Shown piece by piece: positions 7,428-16,679 of a stretch of 22,104 bases of DNA (position 1 is the stretch's first letter; each line of letters opens with the position of its first letter). The notes under the pieces are model-generated. The model was not told the origin of the DNA and did no database searches. It was given only the letters and a program-made list of their open reading frames with translations. The stretch lies in NCBI GenBank assembly GCA_964526045.1, contig CAZGIF010000011.1, forward strand, positions 1 to 22,104, written 5' to 3'. The stretch comes from CAZGIF01 sp964526045. Lineage in GTDB: Bacteria > Patescibacteriota > Gracilibacteria > Absconditabacterales > Absconditicoccaceae. Made by a program: the position numbers and the translations under genes.

Positions 7428-10400
7428 ATGCTACGTCGTTTACTATATGGTTTGTTTTTGTTAATATTATCTACAATTCCCTTCGTCTCAGTCTGATGAG
7501 ATATTAGATGTGGAGCATTTGATGTAGATAAAGGAAATCCAGCATATGTGGATTGATTTTATCCTTGATGGATGTTTGATCCTGGAAATGCTTCCCCAAA
7601 TGACCAATCCAAATGGTGTTCTGTCAATGGAACGTATTTTTATAATGAAGATACGCTCGCTTGACCAAGTTTGTGACAAGCATGATGAACATGGACTCGA
7701 AAGTGTAGAACTGCGTTACAAGTGAATGCTCCTACATTTTCTTGTAATGCAAAAGTTCTTCCATTAGAAGATCCTGGATGTTGAAGTATCAAACCTTATA
7801 CAAAAAAACCAGTAAATAACTTACTCAACCCATTGTGTATCAAGGCTGATGATCATGGATTGGTTAGTCCATGAACGCCTACAGTAGGTAATATTTGATG
7901 AGGTGCAGGTGTACCTTGGTCATGGACATGTGGAGGGACCTATTATAATACAAAAACATGTGAAGCTCCTTCTCAAGCAGTTTGTGGTTCTACATATGAA
8001 AATGGTCAGTTTAATGAGTTGTTGTTGGCTGACGATTTGTGTGAAAATGGAAAACCAACACAACCCGTATTGGATCCAGCTACGTTTATACGATCACGAA
8101 CCTGTAACTGATCTGCAGAAGATTATAATGTTCAATGTAATGCAACCAAACCTGCAGTGTTGCCCGAGTGTAACTTTGTATATAACAATAAGCAATTTGA
8201 TACGTTTGAACAATTTGATGACCTTTGTACAAGATGAAGTATGACGTGATTTGTCGAAAAAGAAGATAACTCCTGACGAGCTTGGACGTGTGCATGAGAA
8301 CCTGCGACCAAAACGCTAGCATGTGTCGCAAACAGAAAAGTATTGCCAGGAATCTGTGCAGCATGATCTGCAAATTACAAAGTTCCACTCAATGTTCAGA
8401 ACGAAGAGGATTTTTTGAAAGCATATACTGCTGGACAGTTGTGTCAACAAGGGTCGCCAACAACAATCGTAAATAATTGATCGACTTGGTCTCGAACATG
8501 TACAGGAACGAGAACTCAAGATAATAAAAAATGTACATCAGCAGAACAAAATATTGTATGAGCTTGTTCATCTTCTGATTGATTGACATTTGTAAACCTC
8601 AAAGCAACAGATAATTTGTGTGCAAATAGTCTTCCAGCAACATCTTTTGCATACAACGATGCTACATTTTCGTGGACTTGGAAGTGTCCTTGAACAACAA
8701 GTTCTGCAACATGTAGTGCACAAAAACAAGCATGATGAGTCTGTGCAACTGTTTTGGAGAAAAAAATCATAACATATGATACATTGCAGTCAAACTTGTC
8801 TGCTCTGTGTAAAGTATGAGAGCCGGATGTTACGTCTTTTTCTCAAGATCCAGATAAATGACAACGAAAACGAAATTGTCTATGAGTCAATAAATGATCA
8901 ACAACAGCATGTGTCTCGTACAAGAAAGTAGACGCAGTTTGTCAAACTTTTTCTGCACCAGCTACAGTGACACCATCTCCATTATGTGTTGCATGAGATG
9001 GTACAAACTTGTCTATGTTGCAAACAAAGCGAATTCGACAATGTAAGTGACGAAATGGCGGAGCAGCAGTTAGTTGTGAAACAGCATGTGCTAACAGTCA
9101 ATGTATAGCAAACAATTGTGATTGATCTCCTTCTATTGTCAACAATGGCGAGACATGTAATGATTGTGATTGATGTAGTTGTGGTGGAACAAGAATCTTT
9201 AATGGAGTACAATGTGTGGCAAATGGATCATGTACAGCTGGACAGACATGTGAATTTGAATGATGATGTACACTACAATGATATACGTTTTCTAAATGAC
9301 AAACATGTAATGTTCCAGACAAACAGTGTACAACGATTAGTGATGGACAAATGTGTACAGATCCGGATTGTTGTTTGTGTGGTGATATAAAAATATGAAC
9401 AAATGTCTTGTGTGCCCTCAATGATGGCGTCCCTTGAATATGTACCGACAAACAAATGTGTACAGATGCAGATGGGTGTCAGTTGTGATCTTTTTTCTTT
9501 ACCCCATGAGAAATGTGTCTCGGGACAGATGGAAAACCATGAACATGTAAAGAGACAGAAATTTGTAGTGATCCTGATGCGTGTATTTTTGGAAAATATA
9601 AGGTTGCGTATGGGTTGGTTTGTACAACGTTGCAAAACCCAACACCCGTAGAAGAGTGAAAAGATTGTATAGATGATGGTTGATGTATTTGTTGAGATTA
9701 TCAGATTTATAAATGACAGACATGTTCATTGACAGATTGAAATGTTTCTCAAATAGAATGAGGTGATATCTGTGGTGATTTGGATTGATGTTTATGTTGA
9801 CCATATCAGATTTACGTTTCTAAATTATGTGATATCTTGGATGGTTCGCCATGAACTGTTGAAACTGGGAAAGCTTGTGATGATATTGATTGATGTATTT
9901 GTTGAGATACAAAGATCAAAAAGTGAGCTATTTGTACCCCCTCTGATGGAGAACCAACAACTTTGACTGACTGACAAGTATGTAATGATCCAGATTGATG
10001 TCTATGTAATGGTTTATTGATTACACAGTGAAGTACATGTACCAAAAGTATTGGAAATATCGGAAGTTGAACACAAATAGATCCAACGAGTTGGGATTAT
10101 GTTCTTCCTATGTTTCGTACACCTTTTGGTCCTTGAAGTGAGAGTTTTGGGTTTGGTTCGTTATACGATCCTTCTATGATGTTGCCATGAGATGCTGACT
10201 TGGCTGTGGAACACGTTGCAGATACGCAAACATGATCGAGAGGAACATGGTCGTCTTTTACTGTTCGTTACAAAAATAACTGACCGGATGTTGCTGTATG
10301 ATCTTATATTGCTTACAAGAAGTCTTCTTTATTGTGAGAGATTTCTGGAAGTCGTCCTCACACTATCTTAGCTGATCCTGATGGTTCTTGAAAAGTAGAT

Positions 10401-11510
10401 GATAGTATTGTTTATTTTTATGTTGGACACATTTTGCCAGGACAAACATGAGAAATTCATATTTCATGATATGTCAAAAAAACACTAAGTTGAGACTTTG
10501 TTATGAATACCGCCCAAATACAATCTAGGCTGCGTGATTCTAATCCTCTGAATAACACGAAGTCTGTAAGTATGGAACTAGACAAAACATTGTATTCAGG
10601 TAAAGATATTGGTGGAACATACTTAGTTAACCCATTGTTGTCTTTAAAAGTTGCATTGGATAAATATAGTTGAATAATTGATCGAGTATGAGCAAGAACC
10701 GACTTTAGAGATATTATTACCTGATATCCTTGGTATATGCATATTATGACGGTTCAAAGAAATGGAATCATGAAATGATATGAATATCAATATTCAACGG
10801 TTTTTAGTCCAAAGAAATGTATATCTCGTTTGGAATATATTGCAGTAATGGCTAGAATTATGCATATGCGTAGTGATAGTGATGTGATGGACAGTCCGTA
10901 TACGACTACTCCGTACAAAGATGTGCCATACAATGAGACATTGTCAAAATACGTAAACCGAGCGCATAAAAAATGACTTACCGATATTTTTAAGGCATGA
11001 GAGTCTCAACCAGATATTCTTAAAAAAGATACACCCGTTACTCATAAACAAGCAAAAGAGATCTTATTTAGACTCTACGTGTTGATGCAAGCAGATACTA
11101 CTGTTCTCAAACCACTATTGGTATGAAATGAATCAGATCAAAAAAATGAATGTCTGACCAGGTGAGAGGCAGCATATACAATTGCTCATATTTTGAGAGG
11201 AAATTCACAAATAGTAATGTGATTTAACGATATTTTTTTGGCTAAACTGTACAAAGTTTTACAAAAATTATCTATTGTAGAAAGAAGAGAAGCTATATCT
11301 CGTTTGATGTATAGGCTTAAACTTATGTCACCATCAATGCTGTTTAGATTGTGATTAGATCAAGAAACTCTTCTTGGTGTCTTGGATGCAAGTATGAAGT
11401 GAAATGAATATCTCCCTCGTATGGAGAATGCTTCATCTGCACAAAACTTTTTCTACCAAATTGCAGAGGATGAGTATGACAAATATATCAACTCTTTATA
11501 TGGTAAATAA
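7428..11510 (+). CDS. Large secreted cysteine-rich repeat protein with DUF11-like and SLH domains
   Basis: The frame gives 1360 residues with dozens of in-frame TGA codons and ends at TAA. Residues 1-22 are a signal peptide (MLRRLLYGLFLLILSTIPFV). About residues 90-545 hold eight units with a WxWxCxG-like core (Cys codons at 7704, 7929, 8103, 8289, 8499, 8685, 8877, 9042). About 577-885 hold nine units with a CxDxDGCxCG core at a 35-residue period. Around 923-1055 is a DUF11/CARDB-like beta domain (RYKNNGPDVAVGSYIAY). From 1091 to the end are two recognisable SLH modules (FRDIITGYPWYMHIM; YKDVPYNETLSKYVNRA) and a partial third (CLTRGEAAYTIAHIL). SLH modules usually bind cell-wall-linked polymers, so the Cys-rich part would project outward. 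A role in adhesion to a host cell is inferred. It has its own promoter. Confidence 0.85.
7692..9060 (+). repeat. Eight protein-level WxWxCxG-type repeats
   Basis: Each unit is 55-75 residues and centres on a W/R-rich strand ending in Cys, then Gly, then a second Cys about 10 residues on (for example FSWTWKCPGTTSSATCSA and AWTCAGEPATKTLACVA). Core Cys codons begin at 7704, 7929, 8103, 8289, 8499, 8685, 8877 and 9042. The late units change W to R or K. Confidence 0.65.
9156..10020 (+). repeat. Nine tandem 35-residue CxDxDGCxCG repeats
   Basis: First-Cys codons of the cores begin at 9156, 9249, 9354, 9459, 9564, 9666, 9771, 9876 and 9981. The gaps are 93, 105, 105, 105, 102, 105, 105 and 105 nt. 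Each unit reads roughly CxDxDGCxCGxxxIxxGxxC followed by DG-containing spacer sequence. In most of the later units the core glycine is TGA (GAT TGA TGT), and similarity persists at DNA level. Confidence 0.75.
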
Positions 11511-11513
11511 TAC

Positions 11514-11960
11514 ATGAAAGTTTTATTTCCAAGAAATATTGATAAATGACTCTTATCAGGACTGAACTTTCGTTTTGGTCCTTTTCAAGTTTCACTTTTT
11601 CAGTTGATATTGTTAGCTATTGGTGCTGCAGGAATGCTTGGTGTTGTAAATACACTTCTCAAAAGTGGGTTTAATAAAGTTATTGCTATTGCCCTTGCAT
11701 CACCCATTTTACTGATTTTTATGATTGTTGCATTTTTTGAAGTTTCAGAGCTTGCTCTTGTCCCTTTTTTGTGTAAGATGCTTAGGTCTCATGTTTTTGA
11801 TGTAACAAAAAAGTTCCAATGCTTTTTCCCAAAAACGAGTGAAGAACGTCTTATGTTACAAAAACGACAGTACACAGAAAAAACCGAAGAAATTCACTAT
11901 AAAACCAATACGATAGACAAAGAACTTCTCGAAAAAATGGAATCTGGGTGACTGTTGTAA
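11514..11960 (+). CDS. Two-helix membrane protein, PrgI-like
   Basis: The product is 148 residues. A short N-terminal stretch ends in FRFGPFQVSLFQ, followed by two hydrophobic helices (about residues 28-49 LILLAIGAAGMLGVVNTLL and 55-75 VIAIALASPILLIFMIVAFF). The last 60 residues are a charged cytoplasmic-type tail. This layout, and a FGP-x-x-x-x-QF-like entry into the first helix, recalls PrgI, a VirB3-like component of type IV secretion seen in Gram-positive and CPR genomes. The match is by pattern only. It starts 3 nt after the stop of the large surface protein gene, so the two are almost certainly one transcript and may act together in display of that protein. No VirB4 or VirD4 gene is in view. 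Confidence 0.6.
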
Positions 11961-12018
11961 GTATGTAATATTAATCGTATCTCCTCTCAGACGATATTTT
12001 TGTTTGTTGTTTGTTGCT

Positions 12019-13017
12019 ATGGTTCATGATTCTTTTCATACAAATACTCGTAAAAATGATCATATTCGTATTGTTCTAGAAGAGATGGTTGATGATAATC
12101 TGCATGTCTTTGACAAATATAGGTTGCCATATTGTGCTTTGCCGGATGTTGATATGCAACAAATTGATACGTCTTGTGATTTTTTGGGGAAAAAATTATC
12201 TTTTCCTTTTCTTTTAAGTTCTATGACTGGCTGACCAGCTGGTGCTTCAACCATCAATATGCATCTTGCTCGTGCTGCGCAAGCGCAAGGCGTTGCATTG
12301 GGATTGTGATCAATGAGGGTTGTGTTGCAAGATCCTTCCAGTTTTTCTAGTTTTGATGTAAGGGATATTTGTCCTGATGTTCCTTTGTTTGCAAATATAG
12401 GTTTAGTACAGTTGAATTATTGAGTTGGTGCAGATGATATAAATCGTCTCGTAGATATGACTCGCGCAGACGGTATTTTTTTGCATATCAATGCTATGCA
12501 AGAAGCTGTACAGCCAGAATGAGATACTAATTTTTCTTGACTACTAGATCGTTTAGCCAAGATACTTCCTTACATACAAAGTCATGTTATAGTCAAAGAG
12601 GTATGAAATGGTCTTGATGCTAAGACTATTGAATCTATTTCTCGTTTGGGTGTTTCATGGTTTGATGTGTCATGACAATGATGAACTTCTTGGCCTGCAG
12701 TCGAATGATATAGAAGACAAGATGCTTTGGGAGAGGTTGTAAGATCTTTATGAATCCCCACTGATGTTTGTCTAACACAAGCAAAAGTAATTCCAAATGT
12801 ACATTTGATAGCTGGATGAGGCGTGCGTTCTTGAATTGACATACTCAAAGCACAGACGTTGTGAGCAAAAATGGCAACTGCTGCTGGTCCGTTTTTGTCT
12901 GCTGCATTAGAGAGTCAATCTGCTGTAGAGTCATTATTGATGCAACGACGTCACCAATACAAAATATGACTTTTTTCTATGAATTTGAAGAAATGGGACG
13001 GTAGTGTGAGTCTATAA
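12019..13017 (+). CDS. fni: Isopentenyl-diphosphate delta-isomerase, type 2 (FMN-dependent)
   Basis: The product is 332 residues, normal for the family (about 330-350). It interconverts IPP and DMAPP with reduced FMN. RKNDHIRI at 11-18 is the N-terminal substrate motif. ALPDVDMQQID and FPFLLSSMTGG (63-72) form the first strand, and GVALGLGSMR at 91-100 the FMN loop. HINAMQEAVQPEGDTNF at 156-172 carries the conserved NxxQ...EGDxxF segment. VKEVGNG at 192-198, FDVSGQGGTSW at 215-225 and IAGGGVRSGIDILKAQTLGA at 264-283 are the phosphate-binding and signature blocks. A TTG at 12004 is in frame, but ATG at 12019 matches family starts. It lies 58 nt after the PrgI-like gene and converges with dprA 35 nt away. 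No other isoprenoid gene is in view. Confidence 0.94.
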
Positions 13018-13052
13018 ATTCCTCAATCTTTTGTGAATATCAAAAAGTATAC

Positions 13053-14084
13053 TTACCCTTTTTTGCTAAATATTCATGGTGATGTTTCATATATGTATCA
13101 TAGAATTTCTAATATCGTTATATCAGCTTGCAGATCGGAGATATTTATCTGCATATGGTGTGCAATGTTGTCAAGTGTTTGTGGAGAGTCTAAAAAAGAC
13201 AATATATTTTGTTGTTGTCTAGATATATCGGTCTGCTCGTTTTCCTTTTCTGTTGATGTGACAGGCTGTCAGTCGATACTTTTTGCTATATCGTGTGATG
13301 GTTTTTGCATAAAGTGACTCTGTAGCATTTCCTGCATATCATAGCATAGTCAAACTTTTCTTTTTCAAATATATATGTTTGTTCACATACTAAGTGGTGA
13401 AAAGATACTATGTGCTGTTGCGTATACAGGTTTTTTTTGTGCAATAGCACTATCGACAGTTAATAATGTTCACGATTTTTGTGCAGCTTCTGGAACAAAT
13501 AAACATGTAGATAGTCATGCAATAATACGGTTTCTTTGTGGATATGTATAATGTGTTGGTCTTTGATCTAGTTTGTATTCTGAAAGTATAAGCCCTCCGG
13601 CTTTTAGGATGTGATCTATTGCATGTCTTTTTTTGCTTTGTAAAAATCGTCTTATTCATCATCACAAAACAGCTATCGTAGGAATGTTGTTTTTGAGAGA
13701 TAATGCGTGAGAAAGGCTGTCTATTCACTCTGCCAATCATGATATAGTCACAAGATAAAAGTCTTTCGCCAAATCACATACTTTGTATATTACTTCTTTT
13801 GCATATTGAGAATGGTTTCTTGGTCACACAATTCCTAATATGTCTTGTGTTAGCAATTCAAAGTTACCACTATAATACAAAACATATGGTGCAGATTGTA
13901 TTTGTTTTATTTTGTAAGTATATGAATGCATGCCTGCAACAGTGTATCAAATGTTGTTCTGTTCCATTCGTTTTTGAGTGTCCTCACAGTCTACATGTTT
14001 ATCATATATTTGCGATTTCAAATCTCTTATGCCAATATTTTTTTCTTGTGCATATAAAAGTCACTTATACTCTAGTGCATCCAT
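13053..14084 (-). CDS. dprA: DNA processing protein DprA
   Basis: The product is 343 residues, close to the usual 360. DprA binds incoming single-stranded DNA and loads RecA during natural transformation. GIVGPRN at 84-90 begins the Rossmann-like core. ISGLAEGIDSLSHALSL at 114-130 and IAVLGGGI at 137-144 are the signature blocks, and SEYKLDQRPTHYTYPQRNRIIAGLS at 168-192 includes the conserved FPxRNRIIxGLS equivalent. EAAQKSGTLLTVDSA at 199-213 completes the core. Residues 290-343 form a C-terminal winged helix (ILSFLDSPQTLDNIAHHM). An N-terminal SAM-like region precedes the core. TGA supplies the glycines of VGPRN, SGLAEG and all three of LGGGI. It fits the retained competence machinery typical of CPR bacteria, which must import nucleotides or DNA. 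Confidence 0.95.
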
Positions 14085-14195
14085 AAAATCTCTTGCTTTA
14101 CATAAAAAAAATATTATATTTCCTAGATGAGTAAAAGTAAAGTTGATTATAATTTTTTTCGCAATCTTCGAAGTATCTTCAAATAAACTTCTCTT

Positions 14196-14224
14196 GTATG
14201 AGCTATAGAAAAAATAGCTTATAC
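14196..14224 (+). promoter_or_regulatory. 11-bp inverted repeat upstream of rny
   Basis: GTATGAGCTAT (14196-14206) and ATAGCTTATAC (14214-14224) pair with one G-U across a 7-nt A-rich loop. It lies 36 nt before the rny start, in the 176-nt divergent region shared with dprA. No T-run follows, so a leader hairpin controlling rny or an operator is more likely than a terminator. The rest of 14085-14260 shows no gene. Confidence 0.4.
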
Positions 14225-14260
14225 GACACTTCCACTTTATTTACTATAGAATAGTTCTTT

Positions 14261-15784
14261 ATGACGCCACTTCTTATTGTATGATATGTTGGTATATTAA
14301 TTGTTTGATGAGTAGCTTGATTTTTTTCACATAAATTTACACTCAAAGAAAAAACACGCAAATTTAATGAAACGATGGAAAATGCTAAGTCTATTGAGGA
14401 GAATATAATACAGCAAGCAAAGAAAAAGTGAGAAGACATATTGCATGTGTCTACACAAAGAGCAGAACAACTTGAAAAACAGAAACAGCTTGATATAGAC
14501 AAGAGAGTCCAAAAGATTGAACAAATGGAAGCAAGGCTTTTGCAAAGAGAAGAAAAAATGGATGCAAAATTAGACGAACTTACAGAAGAGAAACAAAAAG
14601 TTTTTGAAAAGCAAAAAGAAGCTGATTTGTTTATCGACAAAAAGAAAAAAGAATTAGAGGCAATTGCGTGACTGACAGAATTAGAGGCTAAAGATGCTCT
14701 TTTTGCTCAAGTTGAAGAAATTTATACTCAAGATAAACTGCAATTTATTAACAAATTAAAAACTATCAAAAAAGAAGAAGCTGACGAAGAGGCTGCTAAG
14801 ATTATCGCACAAGCATTGCCTAGAGTTGCAAGTACGAATATAAGTGAATATACTGTTGTTTCTGTAGATATTCCAAGTGAAGATTTTAAATGAAGATTGA
14901 TTGGAAGAGAGTGAAGAAATATTATGTATTTTGAAAAAATAACATGATGCGAATTGATAATTGATGATACTCCGTTGTTGGTTAGAGTTTCAAGTTTTGA
15001 TCATGAAAAGAGATTTTTGGCTGTCGAGGCTCTCAAAAAGATGATTAAAGACGCGAAAATCAATCCGTATTATATAGAAAAAATGTATGGGGAAATGGTT
15101 TCGTCTTTAGATGAGATTCTGTCAAACAAATGAAAAGAAGCCTTGAATATGCTTAATCTTCCAATGATGAAACCAGAAATTGTGAGAATGATCTGACAGT
15201 TCTATTTGAGATTTAGTTATGGACAAAATCTTTGGTCTCATAGTATTGAAGTAGCAAAAATATGTGAAGCTATTGCTTCTGAATTAGGTTTAGATTCTAC
15301 GTTGGCCAAAAAAGCTTGATTGTTACATGATATTTGAAAGATTGTTGCTCAAACGTGAGAGTCTCATGCTATTGTTGGTGCAGACATTTTGAGAAAATTC
15401 GGAGCAGATCCAGTTGTTATAAATGCTGCAGAATCCCACCATCATGATGTTCCAATGACACATCCAATCTCTTGGGTTGTGACTGCTGCTGATGGAATGT
15501 CTTGAGCAAGACCATGAGCTAGATTTAATACAAAGGACTTGTTTATAGAAAAAATGTGAGAACTAGAAAAATTAATTACGAACGTAACTTGAGTACAAAA
15601 AGTACATATCATGCAAGCTTGAAGAGAAATTATGGTATATGCCGACCCGCAAAATGTCTCTGACTTAGAGTTAGAATGATTATTAAAGACAATCTGAGAA
15701 AAGATGGAAGAACAGCTCGATTATCCGTGAATTATTAGAGTCGTTGGAATAAGAGAAACAAAATTGATTGAATTTTTAAAATAA
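14261..15784 (+). CDS. rny: Ribonuclease Y
   Basis: The product is 507 residues (family about 520). RNase Y is a membrane-anchored endonuclease that starts mRNA decay. Residues 3-22 are the membrane anchor (LLIVGYVGILIVGGVAGFF). Residues about 27-150 are a long Lys/Glu coiled coil. The KH domain follows, with GRLIGREGRN at 211-220 as the RNA-binding GxxG region. The HD domain has HSIEVA, LLHDIGK with the metal-binding His356-Asp357, and ESHHHD near 392. IREIMVYADP-type C-terminal sequence (QAGREIMVYADPQ) and VVGIRETKLIEFLK end the protein as in other members. The ATG at 14261 is required to include the anchor. Under the standard code only fragments would show. It leads a three-gene + strand cluster. 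Confidence 0.95.
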
Positions 15785-15835
15785 AATCTCATAACTAGAT
15801 CTCGGTCTATGTTATTTTTTTATATACAAAAAAAA

Positions 15836-16636
15836 ATGTTTCCATATATTACAGTGTGAGGATTGCAAATATCTATGACATGATTAGGTATTGTTGTTGC
15901 ACTTTTTACATTTATCGCTTCTGTGTTTTATTATGCACAAAAGCAAAAGGTTCCTTTTTTCGAATTCTTCTTATCTCTCCCTTTTTTTATTGTACTTATC
16001 TATGTCTTTGGAAAATATGTTAGTTTACTATTAGAATTTAATATCGTCATTATTGATTCTCTCGAGAAGTTTTTATTTTTGCTTTCACCAGCATGATATG
16101 ACTTCCACTTTGTCGGTATAATTTTTTGATCGTGTCTGTATTTATTTTATTTTTTGACGAGACCTGCGATCAAAAAACAAAAACATGTGTGGGTAGATAT
16201 ATTTTTTATGGCAACATCTCTTAGTCTTATACCATTGTGATTATTTTTGTTGTTATGAGATGATTTTGTGTGAAAGGCGACAACATGACCCATTGCAGTT
16301 CATTCTTTCATCACTGACAGTAAATTAGCAAAATATTCACAAGTATTCCCATTGGGGCTTTTCTTAAGTTTTGCTTCATTTATATCTCTATTAATAAAAA
16401 GACTTGTTGATAAAAAGTCTCATGTACATAATGGGTATATAGGATTCGCATTTTTGTTCTTTTTTATAAGTTTTGTTTTTTTGTTCCAAAACTATCCTAG
16501 ACGTTGAGTAATGAAATTATTATGGTTTACTGCAGATATTAAACAGTATGTTGCTTGGTGAATGATGATAGTAAGTTTGTTATGTCATATAATTGTACAA
16601 AAATATTTGGTAAAGGATATAGCAAAAAAAATATAG
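15836..16636 (+). CDS. Divergent Lgt-like (prolipoprotein diacylglyceryl transferase family) membrane protein
   Basis: The product is 266 residues with about seven hydrophobic helices, the size and topology of Lgt. The N-terminus (FPYITVGGLQISMTGLGIVV) parallels the Lgt start (PxxxxxGPxxIRWYGL). YDFHFVGIIFGSCLY around residues 88-102 parallels the HGGLIG helix and keeps its His. LGDDFVGKATTGPIAV around 144-159 sits where GRxGNFINGExxG is expected. Lgt transfers diacylglycerol from phosphatidylglycerol to the Cys of prolipoproteins. The invariant Arg and Asn of GRxGN are missing, so the catalytic role is doubtful. It may be a repurposed paralogue. It lies 51 nt after rny and 43 nt before the next gene. 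The start follows an A-run. Confidence 0.55.
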
Positions 16637-16679
16637 CTATACGCGTAGGTAGGTCTTTTGTTTCCTTAGCGTACAAGAT

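Noticed and set aside
9098..9966. Several overlapping frames of 80-120 codons on both strands
   Set aside because: They are shadows of the 105-nt repeat array in the large surface protein; the real frame is the one that reads TGA as Gly and spans the whole gene.
9156..10020. CRISPR-like array from regular 105-nt spacing
   Set aside because: The similarity is at protein level and continuous through the unit, with no conserved repeat/variable spacer structure and no cas gene.
807..13017. A field of pseudogenes broken by in-frame stops
   Set aside because: Interruptions are only TGA, never TAA or TAG, and fall on conserved glycines. That is recoding, not decay.
14127..14186. 19-codon frame starting ATGAGTAAAAG in the dprA-rny gap
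   Set aside because: Too short, not coupled to rny, and no supporting start signal; could only be judged with relatives.
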